Shown: positions 1 through 7,973 of the stretch, in pieces
Layout of the letters: every line of letters starts with the position of its first letter
Position numbering within the stretch: position 1 is the first letter of the stretch
From: Mycolicibacterium sp. BiH015
GTDB taxonomy: Bacteria > Actinomycetota > Actinomycetes > Mycobacteriales > Mycobacteriaceae
NCBI RefSeq assembly: GCF_027706845.1
Contig: NZ_JAQGCZ010000002.1
Span: 620,001-684,000 of the forward strand
DNA: 64,000 nt
Reading direction: 5' to 3'
The notes under the pieces: generated by a model
What the model was told of the DNA's origin: nothing
What the model saw: only the letters and a program-made list of their open reading frames with translations
Database searches by the model: none
Program-made: the position numbers and the translations under genes

Positions 1-490
1 AGAATCCGCATTGCAGTGCATCGTTATCGATGAACGCCTGCTGCACGGGATGCAACTCATCGCCGTTGGCGAGGCCCTCGATGGTGGTGACTGCGCGCCG
101 GTGCGCGGTGGGCGCAAGGGTCAAACATGACAGCACGCGCCGACCGTCGACGTGGACGGTGCAGGCACCGCACTGACCGTGGTCACATCCCTTCTTGGTG
201 CCGGTTAGCCCGATCTGTTCGCGCAGCGCGTCCACGAGGGTGGTTCGCGGGTCGAGCTCGAGCGCGTGGTCAATGCCGTTGACGCGCAACGCAACCGGGA
301 CTACGCTGACGTCGCCGTCCTGGCCCTCCCCAGCGCTGAAGTGCGAGACCGCGGCGGCGGCACCAGCGGAGGCGGCGACAGCTGCACCGGTCCATCCAAT
401 GAAGCGTCGCCGCGACACCCCGAACAGACCAACGGATCGGGGTGCTCCGCTTTCGCATTCTGTGGGCGGGTCAATAGGGTTGTCTCGCAT
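1..490 (-). CDS. Tat-exported [2Fe-2S] subunit of a molybdenum hydroxylase (partial)
   Basis: N-terminal 163 residues of a small iron-sulfur subunit of the xanthine dehydrogenase / isoquinoline 1-oxidoreductase / YagT type, which passes electrons from a molybdopterin subunit. A twin-arginine signal (SRRRFIG, residues 26-32, then an Ala-rich stretch) predicts export of the folded protein. The plant-type [2Fe-2S] cluster is visible as C102, C107, C110 and C122. C161, at the window edge, should be the first Cys of the second cluster domain. The ATG at 490 is chosen because GAGGAA lies five bases upstream; an in-frame ATG at 529 lacks this. The C-terminus and the partner subunits lie beyond position 1. 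Confidence 0.9.
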   Translation of the reverse strand, partial: MRDNPIDPPTECESGAPRSVGLFGVSRRRFIGWTGAAVAASAGAAAAVSHFSAGEGQDGDVSVVPVALRVNGIDHALELDPRTTLVDALREQIGLTGTKKGCDHGQCGACTVHVDGRRVLSCLTLAPTAHRRAVTTIEGLANGDELHPVQQAFIDNDALQCGF

Positions 491-1394
491 CGATTCCTCG
501 CGGTGGGCAGCAGTTCGGTGGAATGACATTCACGATTTCAGCCTCATAGATCCTCATCCAGGGAGGCGTTGTCCCCGGATCGCAGATCTTCTTCACCTCA
601 CACGCTCGAAGGCGAAGGTAATTCCGGTGTCATCCTCGAGGCGTGGCTCATCGGTAGTCCAGACGCCTCCGATGCAGTTCGGGGACGCGCCGCTCGTTGG
701 ACACGTTTGCCGCTGAATCGCCCCTTCGCGTCGACGGTGTGGGTGTCGGGCATCACGATGCTGCCCCGCAGCGGCGGCGCGGGCGCGATGTCACAGCTCA
801 GCTGAGCTGACGTACAGCTCGGTGCATCGGGAGATGCAGGTAAGGACATGGTGATCGGCTTTCGTTCCGTCCGACAGGTTGCGGTCTCAACGCTATTCGG
901 AACCATGGGTGGCGGTCCGAAGCGCATATGAAATTCATAACTACGCCCGTTCCGACCACTTGCGGTCACCGCCCGATATGGCTTCTGCTGTTCCAAACCC
1001 TGTCGAAAATCGCGTCACGGCTGGCGGCGGAGACGCGCAGACGTTCAGTCCGCCCAGGCTGTGACGATCGCCCACGCCACCGACGGATCGCGCGAGACGC
1101 GTTCGGACAAACTCCTATTGGGCTAGCTGGCTGACGCCGACAGGCGGCGTCCGATCGGTCACACCGTCGCCCCAGGCGAGCGAGGTTGTGTGGCAACCCA
1201 ATCCGAACACTTCGACATACCGCACAAGCCTGGAGAGCCAGGCGCAGTGATGAGGACGAACAGCCCGCCCCCGCGAGGCCTCGGAAGTCGCGGCACGTGC
1301 ATGACGAAGACATCGGGGCAGACGCTGGGAATACCGGGATTCATCGCGCCCGAAAAACTGCGCTCGTCGGCCTCGCGGATGGAATGCTTACAGA
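491..1394. other. Gene-poor stretch, no supported gene
   Basis: About 900 bases between the iron-sulfur gene and the azoreductase. Open frames exist on both strands but are arginine/serine/proline-rich and show no motif, export signal or ribosome site. One short minus-strand frame ending near 596 (reading ...GGVWTTDEPRLEDD...) has protein-like composition and may be the tail of a decayed gene. No promoter or RNA could be called with confidence. Confidence 0.4.
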
Positions 1395-2048
1395 TCACCG
1401 GCTGGCTGACGATGTTGTCAGCCGGCGCCCTAGTTCACGTGCCCTATTCTCCGCGTCGGCACGCAGGGTGGACGCGAGGTCTTTGAACTCGTCGAGAGCA
1501 GGATTGACGCCAACCAGGCTGAGTTCGGATACCACGGTGTTGAGGTCGAGGCCCCACACCTCGGCGAGAATCCGTTGCATCCATGGCGTTGCGTGGTCCC
1601 AGCCGTGTCGCGGGGTTCCCTCGGCGTAATAGCCACCGTGAACGGTCACCAGTATTGCGGGCTTCCCTGCGATGGCAGGCGGTTCAGCCGGATTGAATCG
1701 AGGATCCGTGATGATGATGTCCACCCATGACTTGAAGTGCTGAGAGACTCCGTAGTTGTAGAGCGGAACAGCGAATAAGAACGCGTCGGCGGCAAGGAGT
1801 TCGTCGGCGAGTTCCGTTGCCCGGCGCACGGCTTCGCGCTGGTCGGCAGTGCGGTCGGCTTCCGGGGTGTAACCGGCGAATGCTGCTGTGCCCCAAGCGG
1901 TGGACGGAATGGGTTGGGTGCCGACGTCGCGGCGGATGACGCCGGCGTCGGGATTGGCTGTGAGCCATTCCCGTTCCACGATATCGGCGAGCTCGCGGCT
2001 GCGGGAGTCTTCGACGCGGATACTCGCGTCGAGACGAAACAGAGTCAT
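1395..2048 (-). CDS. azoR: FMN-dependent NADH-azoreductase (AzoR/ACP phosphodiesterase family)
   Basis: 217-residue flavodoxin-like NAD(P)H:quinone/azo oxidoreductase, expected to be a cytosolic FMN homodimer that reduces quinones and azo compounds by two-electron steps. The N-terminal MTLFRLDASIR strand-loop, the family signature PLYNYGVSQHFKSWVD in the middle, and the TVHGGYY segment near the flavin edge are all present. Length matches the family. It is divergent from a MarR regulator, and two palindromes lie in the shared 129-base intergenic region. This arrangement is typical of quinone- or electrophile-sensing MarR/azoreductase pairs, so induction by quinone stress is a reasonable inference. 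Confidence 0.9.
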   Translation of the reverse strand: MTLFRLDASIRVEDSRSRELADIVEREWLTANPDAGVIRRDVGTQPIPSTAWGTAAFAGYTPEADRTADQREAVRRATELADELLAADAFLFAVPLYNYGVSQHFKSWVDIIITDPRFNPAEPPAIAGKPAILVTVHGGYYAEGTPRHGWDHATPWMQRILAEVWGLDLNTVVSELSLVGVNPALDEFKDLASTLRADAENRARELGRRLTTSSASR

Positions 2049-2111
2049 CCCTCTTATCTCCTCGGTGAAAGTACGGCGGTGCCCTCCTCGACCGACGCTA
2101 CACCGACTTGA

Positions 2112-2125
2112 GTTGAATGTTCAAC
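2112..2125. promoter_or_regulatory. Putative MarR operator 1
   Basis: Perfect inverted repeat GTTGAA-TG-TTCAAC in the azoR/marR intergenic region, nearer to azoR. It has the same core (TTGAATGTTCAA) as the second site; centres are 34 bp apart. Likely binding site of the MarR protein encoded at 2178-2720. Confidence 0.7.
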
Positions 2126-2146
2126 ATGGGCGACGACATGTTCGAC

Positions 2147-2158
2147 TTGAATGTTCAA
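2147..2158. promoter_or_regulatory. Putative MarR operator 2
   Basis: Perfect inverted repeat TTGAA-TG-TTCAA, a second copy of the core seen at 2112-2125. It lies 20 bases before the marR start codon, where it could block transcription or elongation of marR itself (autoregulation). Confidence 0.7.
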
Positions 2159-2177
2159 ATTAAGATAGGGTGAGTAG

Positions 2178-2720
2178 ATGCGAAACGGTGAAGAACCCCC
2201 GGTCCAGTGGCTGTCTGCTGGGCAGCTTCGCGAATGGGCGTCCCTCATGGGCCTGGTGGTGATGTTGCCGGCCCGGTTGGACGCGCAGTTGAGCCGCGAC
2301 GCGGGGCTCAATTTGTTCGAGTACCACATTTTGGTGGAGTTGGCTGAGGCGCCTGAGCGCAGGCGGGCGATGAGCGAGTTGGCCCTTTACGCACACGGGT
2401 CGTTATCACGTTTGTCCCATGCAGTATCTCGTCTTGAGGCCGCCGGATGGTTGAAGCGGCATTCTCGTCGGGGAGCGGGCCGCCGGACCGAAGTCGAGCT
2501 CACCGACGCCGGGATGGCGAAGCTCGAGCAGAGCGCTCCCGGCCACGTCAGTGAGGCACGTCGTCAGGTCATTGACGTGCTCTCCGACACTGAACTAGCC
2601 GCCCTGGGTCATGCGGCGCGCCGCATCGTCGCCGCACTCGATCCCGCTGTGGCCGCCACTTTGGAGCCGAGTGGGCCCGACGTCCATGGCTCCGCTCCGC
2701 ACATGGAAATTGGAACCTAA
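2178..2720 (+). CDS. MarR family transcriptional regulator
   Basis: 180-residue winged-helix regulator. An N-terminal dimerisation helix is followed by the HTH (ELALYAHGSLSRLSHAVSRLEAAGWLKR, about residues 73-100) and wing (GAGRRTEVELTDAG). The C-terminal helix carries the second half of the dimer interface, and the last 20 residues are a non-conserved tail. It is transcribed away from azoR across a region with two identical-core palindromes, so it most likely represses azoR and itself. Confidence 0.88.
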   Translation: MRNGEEPPVQWLSAGQLREWASLMGLVVMLPARLDAQLSRDAGLNLFEYHILVELAEAPERRRAMSELALYAHGSLSRLSHAVSRLEAAGWLKRHSRRGAGRRTEVELTDAGMAKLEQSAPGHVSEARRQVIDVLSDTELAALGHAARRIVAALDPAVAATLEPSGPDVHGSAPHMEIGT

Positions 2721-3070
2721 CCTGGTGGCAGGAGAATGCTTTGTGGGCGACGAACTGATCGACTACGCGCCGGTCCACATGCCTTTGCGAGGCGACACTG
2801 GGGGATGGGACGTCGAATGGACTGTCCGCGAACATGTTCCAATCTTGACGGCTGCGAGAAGCTCGCGGAACTTGCCGTCGTAGCGACGAAAGTCGCCGAT
2901 AGATTCTGGCGGGCTCAGCAGTCGTCGTGCGGCGAACCGGATCAGCGTGTGTTCACCGATCGACGCCGAGTCGACATCGGGGGGGCCGGACCGGATCGCC
3001 ATTGACTGAATGGCGCACGCGTTGAGATACAAGAGGAAAAACCACGTAACGACGCCACAGGCTCGAAAAC

Positions 3071-3081
3071 GTCACAGTGAC
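3071..3081. repeat. Palindrome GTCACAGTGAC, copy 1
   Basis: Perfect 11-base palindrome with a single central base, repeated at 3405-3415 in the same gene-poor stretch. Function unknown; a regulator site is possible. Confidence 0.4.
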
Positions 3082-3403
3082 AAAACGATTGGGCTGACCT
3101 TGTCGACGTAACGCCGAAGATTTTCAGGTTCATCAAGACGTGCAGCCGACCGCTGCCTACACCATGGATTCCGGACGCTTCCGAACGACAGGGGGCAACA
3201 ATGGGGTGTGTGGGACACGAACCGGCTAGGGATTCAAAGTCGTCGGTGCGAGAGTTTGGACAGGCTCGCAGATATCCATGTTTCAGACGATGCACCGATC
3301 CCAGATGCGCATATCGGTTTCTGGGAAGCTAATTCAACTGACTGATCGACTTCGAGCGCTTGCAGGCTATTGGATCCCGCAAGGGGTCGCGCTATAGCTG
3401 ATA

Positions 3404-3416
3404 CGTCACAGTGACG
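3404..3416. repeat. Palindrome CGTCACAGTGACG, copy 2
   Basis: Same core as 3071-3081, here extended by one base pair on each side to 13 bases. The centres are 334 bases apart. No gene start adjoins either copy. Confidence 0.4.
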
Positions 3417-4048
3417 AATATGCGGTCGGCGTGGTGAAAGATTCGGAGATCAACTGCAAACCGACATGAGTTCGTGGTTGACCGCCAGACTCCCGCTCAA
3501 TCGTTCTACCGATAAGCCACATTATGTCAAGTAAGCCACGGCGTGATGCATCAAATTAGTCGACGCTTGGTCGCTTGCCGACCACCACTCCTCCCGTCTG
3601 TTTTGGCTGTGGACCGCCGCAGTTGCCGACCGACCCCGATCAAACGAATTCCGCCCCGGCAACACATCCGGGGCGGCTTTCAAGTATTCATCGTCTGGAC
3701 GCCTTTCCGGTGTCGGCGTTGGCGCATGATCGGGCGCACTCCACGGAATAGCGCCAGGCCACTCTGAGCAGTTGTGCGGTCTCCTCCCACGGCACGCCGC
3801 CCGATCGTTGACCTCTAATCCCGAGCAGGCCATCGTCGCGATTGCACGTACCCAGGCATCGGTGGATTTCAGTCTTGCCCGTCTCACGAGTTCGCCCCGC
3901 ACCTGCGCCAACATCGCGCTCTGCACTGCAAAGAGACGCCTGCTTGCGTATGCTTTGGCCTGCACAGCTAGCCCACAAGTGGCGGTTGGCCACTCGTCGA
4001 CTTCGTGCAGGTCGTATTTTTACCAGGCTGTCGTTGGGGGTCGAACCC

Positions 4049-5683
4049 ATGGCGCACCACCCTCGTGCCATCGTCGACGTATTGTCCGCCAGGTCTGCTT
4101 CGCCCGACCTCGCGTACGTATTCCTCGTCGACGGCACTGTGGCCTCTGCGCAGCGATGGAGCTTCGCCGACACCGCGGCACACGCGGCGACGTACGCGGC
4201 CGCCTTGTCGGCGCGCGGCGTGGGCCGTGGCTCGCGCGTCGTCCTGGCAGTGAACCCCGGCCTCGACTACATCGCCGCGCTGTTCGGCATTCTGTCGCTG
4301 GGCGCCGTCGCGGTGCCGTGCTTCCCGCCGCTGCGCTTGAAGGAAGTAGACCGTTTCCACGCGATCCTTGTCGACTGCGAACCGCAGGCAGTGGTGATCG
4401 ACGCCATGTACCGCAGCGCCATCGACGCACTTCGGGACAGCCTCGCCGGGTCCCAGATCCACCCTGAGGTCTGCTACATCGGCGGCTTGAGCGCGGATGC
4501 CAAACGGGCAGCGCCAGCCGAATGCGCGCTAGGCGACCTTGCGCTCATCCAATACACGTCCGGCTCGACTGGGACGCCGAAAGGCGTCTGCATCACCCAT
4601 GACAACCTTGTCAGCAACTGCCAAGCTCTCGACCGGAGCATGGGACTCGACCTTAACCGTGTCGGTTTCTCGTGGCTGCCGCCCTATCACGATATGGGGT
4701 TGATCGGGACGATCATCCTGTCGCTGTACTACGGGTGGCCGTTGGTGCTGATGTCGCCGATGCATTTCGTCCAAGACCCAAGTCGCTGGTTGCAGGCGAT
4801 CAACGACTATCGCGTGACAATCACCGTAGGACCCAATTTTTCGCTCGACCTCGCCGCCATGGCACTCGACGGCATGTCCGAGGGTCCGGACCTCTCAACG
4901 CTGCGGGAGGTGTACTGCGGTGCGGAGCCCATCAGCGCCGCAACGATCGCGCGCTTCGAAGCGGCCGCAGCACCTTTTGGATTCGACGGAGCCGCGCTGA
5001 TCCCGTGCTACGGGATGGCTGAGGCCACGCTCTTCGTCTGTGGAAAGCCAAAAGGCTTTCGCTACAAGGTTTTCAACGATGTGGTCAGCTGCGGGGTGGT
5101 CGATTCCGAGCACACCGTACGCATCGTCGATCCGGTATCCAGGCATCCCGTCGCAGACGGCGACGTCGGCGAGATCTGGGTGTCGGGTCGCAGCGTCGCC
5201 GCTGGCTACTACCGCAGGGACGAATTGACCGCAGAGGTCTTCGGCAACAGACTGCCCGGCGATCCGAACACCTACCTTCGCACCGGCGACCTCGGATTCT
5301 ATTGCGGCGGTGAGCTGTTCGTAACTGGCAGAATCAAGGACCTCATCATCGTCAACGGCAGGAACATCTATCCGCAAGACGTCGAAGCCAGCGTGGTGCG
5401 TACCGACCCGGCGCTTCGCAGCGCCGTCGCGTTCTCGGTGCCCGGCGACGCATCGGAGCGACTGATCGTGCTCGCCGAAGCCGTGCTCGCCAACGGCCGG
5501 GCCGACCACGGCGCATCGCTGACGGACGCGATCCGGTCGAGCGTCACCTCCGAATTCGGTATTGGCCCCGAGGTGCACATTTGCCCGAAGCGGACCATTC
5601 CAACCACGACAAGCGGAAAGATTCGCCGCCAGGAAGCCAAACGACTGTTCCTGGCCGATGCGATACAGGGGGCCACGCTATGA
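4049..5683 (+). CDS. Fatty-acyl-AMP ligase (FAAL), first gene of the lipid cassette
   Basis: 544-residue adenylate-forming enzyme predicted to activate a fatty acid as acyl-AMP and pass it to an acyl carrier protein rather than to CoA. Motifs in order: A3 loop YTSGSTGTPKGV (169-180), WLPPYHDMGLIG (209-220), YGMAEATL (321-328), YLRTGDLGF, RIKDLIIVNGRNIYPQDVE, and the C-terminal TTSGKIRRQ lysine. PYHDMGL and the RNIYPQDVE hinge are typical of FAALs. Start: the ATG at 4049 follows a GGGGGT tract; the frame is open further upstream but that extension has no family similarity. The stop overlaps the next start (ATGA), so it is translationally coupled to the first desaturase. The likely acceptor is the ACP at 7643. 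Confidence 0.88.
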   Translation: MAHHPRAIVDVLSARSASPDLAYVFLVDGTVASAQRWSFADTAAHAATYAAALSARGVGRGSRVVLAVNPGLDYIAALFGILSLGAVAVPCFPPLRLKEVDRFHAILVDCEPQAVVIDAMYRSAIDALRDSLAGSQIHPEVCYIGGLSADAKRAAPAECALGDLALIQYTSGSTGTPKGVCITHDNLVSNCQALDRSMGLDLNRVGFSWLPPYHDMGLIGTIILSLYYGWPLVLMSPMHFVQDPSRWLQAINDYRVTITVGPNFSLDLAAMALDGMSEGPDLSTLREVYCGAEPISAATIARFEAAAAPFGFDGAALIPCYGMAEATLFVCGKPKGFRYKVFNDVVSCGVVDSEHTVRIVDPVSRHPVADGDVGEIWVSGRSVAAGYYRRDELTAEVFGNRLPGDPNTYLRTGDLGFYCGGELFVTGRIKDLIIVNGRNIYPQDVEASVVRTDPALRSAVAFSVPGDASERLIVLAEAVLANGRADHGASLTDAIRSSVTSEFGIGPEVHICPKRTIPTTTSGKIRRQEAKRLFLADAIQGATL

Positions 5684-6627
5684 GTCAGGAAACCACCGCG
5701 GACTCCGGAACTGCTGTGCCACAACAGGATTTGGACGTTGTTGCCATCCGGCTGGCCTATCTGACCGTCGGTCTGCCGATTCTGGGCACCATCGGCGCGG
5801 TCGTCTATTCCATCTATTTCGGCCTGACGGTCACCGACATCGCACTGTTCGTCGTGATGTACGTGATCACCACGATAGGTGTGGAAGGGGGCATGCACCG
5901 CTACTTCACGCACCGGTCGTTCGAGGCCTCGGAACCCGTGAAGATCTTCCTGGCGGTCGCGGGGTCTATGGCGGCTCAAGGACCGGTTTTGTTCTGGGTT
6001 GCCATTCATCGGCTTCACCATGCCTACTCCGATACCGAACGCGATCCGCACTCTCCGCGACCGCGAGGCCCCGGTTGGTGGGGAATCGCAAAAGGCCTGT
6101 GGTACGGCCATATCGGCTGGCTCTTCGACGTCAAGAAGGCCGAGTGGAACAAGCACACCCGCGATTTGCTGGCCGACCGCACGATCATGAAGATCAATGC
6201 CTGGTACTTCGTCATTGTCCTCATCGGGATCGTGCTGCCGGGCCTCATCGGTGCCGCCTTGACGCAATCCGTGCACGGCTTCGTGGGTGGTGTCCTGTGG
6301 GGCGGCTTCGCGCGGATCTTCGCAGTCGACCAAGCGACCTGGGTGGTTAACTCGTTAGGCCACACCATCGGCTCGCGGCCCTTCCCATCGGGGGGTGAGA
6401 GCACGAACATCGGCGTGCTGGCACCGCCGACGTTGGGTGGGTCGTGGCACAACAATCACCACGCCAGACCCGTGCTGGCGATGACGCGGCGGCACTGGTG
6501 GCAGCTCGACCTCGTCGGCGAGTTCATCCGGCTGCTCGATGTCGTCGGACTCGTGCGCAACGTGCGCTACGCGAGCGCCGGCCGCAACGCAGACTCGAAG
6601 CCAGATCACGGAGGAGCAGTAGCATGA
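5680..6627 (+). CDS. Membrane fatty acyl desaturase 1 (di-iron, Delta9/acyl-ACP type)
   Basis: 315-residue integral membrane desaturase that would use O2 and electrons to insert a double (or triple) bond in an acyl chain. All three histidine boxes are intact: HRYFTH (73-78), HRLHH (110-114) and HNNHH (257-261), with a further ligand-type His in NSLGHTIG (H228). Hydrophobic hairpins at about 25-65 and 172-215 fit the usual four-helix topology. It overlaps the upstream FAAL and the downstream desaturase by ATGA junctions. Its place between a FAAL and a free ACP suggests an ACP-bound substrate rather than acyl-CoA. No fused electron-donor domain is present, so ferredoxin/reductase must come from elsewhere. 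Confidence 0.88.
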   Translation: MSQETTADSGTAVPQQDLDVVAIRLAYLTVGLPILGTIGAVVYSIYFGLTVTDIALFVVMYVITTIGVEGGMHRYFTHRSFEASEPVKIFLAVAGSMAAQGPVLFWVAIHRLHHAYSDTERDPHSPRPRGPGWWGIAKGLWYGHIGWLFDVKKAEWNKHTRDLLADRTIMKINAWYFVIVLIGIVLPGLIGAALTQSVHGFVGGVLWGGFARIFAVDQATWVVNSLGHTIGSRPFPSGGESTNIGVLAPPTLGGSWHNNHHARPVLAMTRRHWWQLDLVGEFIRLLDVVGLVRNVRYASAGRNADSKPDHGGAVA

Positions 6628-7640
6628 ACGCCGAAACAGGCAGTGCGACAACGCCGCAGAGGACGTCTGCCGAAGAATCCCTTGCCAAGGCCATCGTGCA
6701 ACTCAACCCGGCGAGTGCGCGCGCCAAGAAGATCGTCGCACTTGTCACCATCGGCGTCCCCGCGCTGGGCTTCGCAGCAGCGATCTATCTGATAGTCAGC
6801 GGGCACGCCGGTGTCACCGACTACGTGTTGTTCGCGGTGTTCTACGCGATACAAATGTTCGGTATCACCATCGGATTTCACCGCTACGTCGCCCATAAGT
6901 CGTTCAAGACTTCACGGTTCTTCGAGGGCGTGCTGATGATCTCGGGGTCGATGGCGCTGGAGGGTCCGCTGCTGTTTTGGGTCAGCACACATCGCCGCCA
7001 TCACCGCTACGCAGACGAAGAGGGTGATCCTCATTCGCCCAACCTCAGCGGCGACACATTCTGGGGCAAGCTGAGAGGCCTTTGGTACGCCCATATCCCT
7101 TGGATGCTTAGCGACAAAGAGTCGCGTACCGCGGTGTTCGCTCCCGACGTAGTTCGCGACCGCAGGCTCTACAGCTACAACCAGACATATCCGATTTGGG
7201 CGTTGCTGGGTCTGCTGGCACCCGCCGTGATCGGTTGGGCGGTTGGCGGCACGCTCATGGCGGCCTTCTCGGGCTTTATCTTCGGAGGATTGGCCCGCGT
7301 GTTCGTCGCCAATCAGGCCGCCTGGTGTGTCGGGTCGGTCAGCCACATGATCGGGTCGCGACCGTTCGCCAACCGCGACGACAGTGCCAACAATTGGCCG
7401 GTGGCCTTTTTCACCTTCGGTGAGGGTCTGCAGAACAACCATCACGCATTCCCGGGTGCGTATCGCCACGGAATGCGTTGGTGGGAACCGGATCTCAGTG
7501 GGTGGGTGATCGCGCTCCTGGCCACGGCGCACATCGTGTGGGACCTGCACATGCCGACCCGTAGCGCCATCGACAACCGGCTTCGCCGAAACCGTGACGA
7601 CCGGCGAATCAAAATTGCATCTGTGCCCGCGGAAAGGTGA
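6624..7640 (+). CDS. Membrane fatty acyl desaturase 2, third His box modified
   Basis: 338-residue paralogue of the preceding desaturase with a 35-residue N-terminal extension. Boxes are HRYVAH (86-91), HRRHH (123-127) and QNNHH (270-274). In the third box the first His is Gln, a change also known from front-end desaturases of the (H/Q)xxHH type. NxxxH-type ligand context is seen as GSVSHMIG. The first gene of the pair keeps HNNHH, so the two enzymes probably differ in regiochemistry or reaction (for example a second desaturation or acetylenation). It starts inside the preceding stop (ATGA) and ends just before the ACP. Confidence 0.88.
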   Translation: MNAETGSATTPQRTSAEESLAKAIVQLNPASARAKKIVALVTIGVPALGFAAAIYLIVSGHAGVTDYVLFAVFYAIQMFGITIGFHRYVAHKSFKTSRFFEGVLMISGSMALEGPLLFWVSTHRRHHRYADEEGDPHSPNLSGDTFWGKLRGLWYAHIPWMLSDKESRTAVFAPDVVRDRRLYSYNQTYPIWALLGLLAPAVIGWAVGGTLMAAFSGFIFGGLARVFVANQAAWCVGSVSHMIGSRPFANRDDSANNWPVAFFTFGEGLQNNHHAFPGAYRHGMRWWEPDLSGWVIALLATAHIVWDLHMPTRSAIDNRLRRNRDDRRIKIASVPAER

Positions 7641-7642
7641 CA

Positions 7643-7930
7643 ATGTTTAGACGGAAATCAACGCCGGCCGTCGAGGGCACCTTGACGCACGAGTCACTGA
7701 GGTCGTGGCTGGTCGCCGATCTGGCCCGGCGGGTGCAGGTTCCAGAATCGGAGATCGACACCGCCAAACCGTTCGACAGCTACGGCCTCGATTCCCGAAG
7801 CGCCGTCGCTGTGTCGGGAGCGCTGGAGAAAGTGGTGCACCGTCGTCTGTCCCCGGCCATGCTGTTCGACCACGGCACCATCGACGACCTGGTCGACTAC
7901 CTCAGTCATGAGCTAAGCCTTCCGAAGTGA
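7643..7930 (+). CDS. Stand-alone acyl carrier protein
   Basis: 95-residue ACP with the phosphopantetheine site DSYGLDSRSAV; S51 is the modified serine. About 15 basic/polar residues precede the four-helix core. The ATG at 7643 is preferred because GGAAAGG lies five bases upstream; a GTG at 7637 overlapping the desaturase stop is also in frame. It is the obvious carrier for the acyl chain loaded by one or both adjacent FAALs and held for the two desaturases. Free ACPs next to FAAL and desaturase genes are the hallmark of JamABC-type cassettes. Confidence 0.88.
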   Translation: MFRRKSTPAVEGTLTHESLRSWLVADLARRVQVPESEIDTAKPFDSYGLDSRSAVAVSGALEKVVHRRLSPAMLFDHGTIDDLVDYLSHELSLPK

Positions 7931-7973
7931 CAGCGATGGCAAGGGCATTGCACGGAAGTGAATTGCGATCCGA

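Larger units (their letters stand above)
2721..4048. other. Gene-poor stretch upstream of the lipid cassette
   Basis: About 1.3 kb with no convincing coding sequence. Open frames on both strands are short, overlap each other and lack family motifs. It contains two copies of the palindrome GTCACAGTGAC. A frame on the minus strand between roughly 3690 and 3960 (including GGVPWEETAQLLRVAWRYS) resembles a helix-turn-helix but is broken by frame changes. The promoter of the acyl-AMP ligase operon should lie in the last few hundred bases, but no clear -10/-35 pair is seen. Confidence 0.4.

Noticed and set aside
2763..3032. Minus-strand 89-codon frame (contains RRYDGKFRELLAAV)
   Set aside because: Some protein-like segments but no recognisable family, ribosome site or partner; too weak to call.
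4010..4050. T-arm-like sequence (reverse strand GGGTTCGACCCC) suggesting a tRNA
   Set aside because: No acceptor stem, anticodon arm or D-arm could be folded around it, and it lies directly at the FAAL start.
5368..6333. 321-codon minus-strand frame
   Set aside because: Shadow of the FAAL and desaturase genes; no motif.
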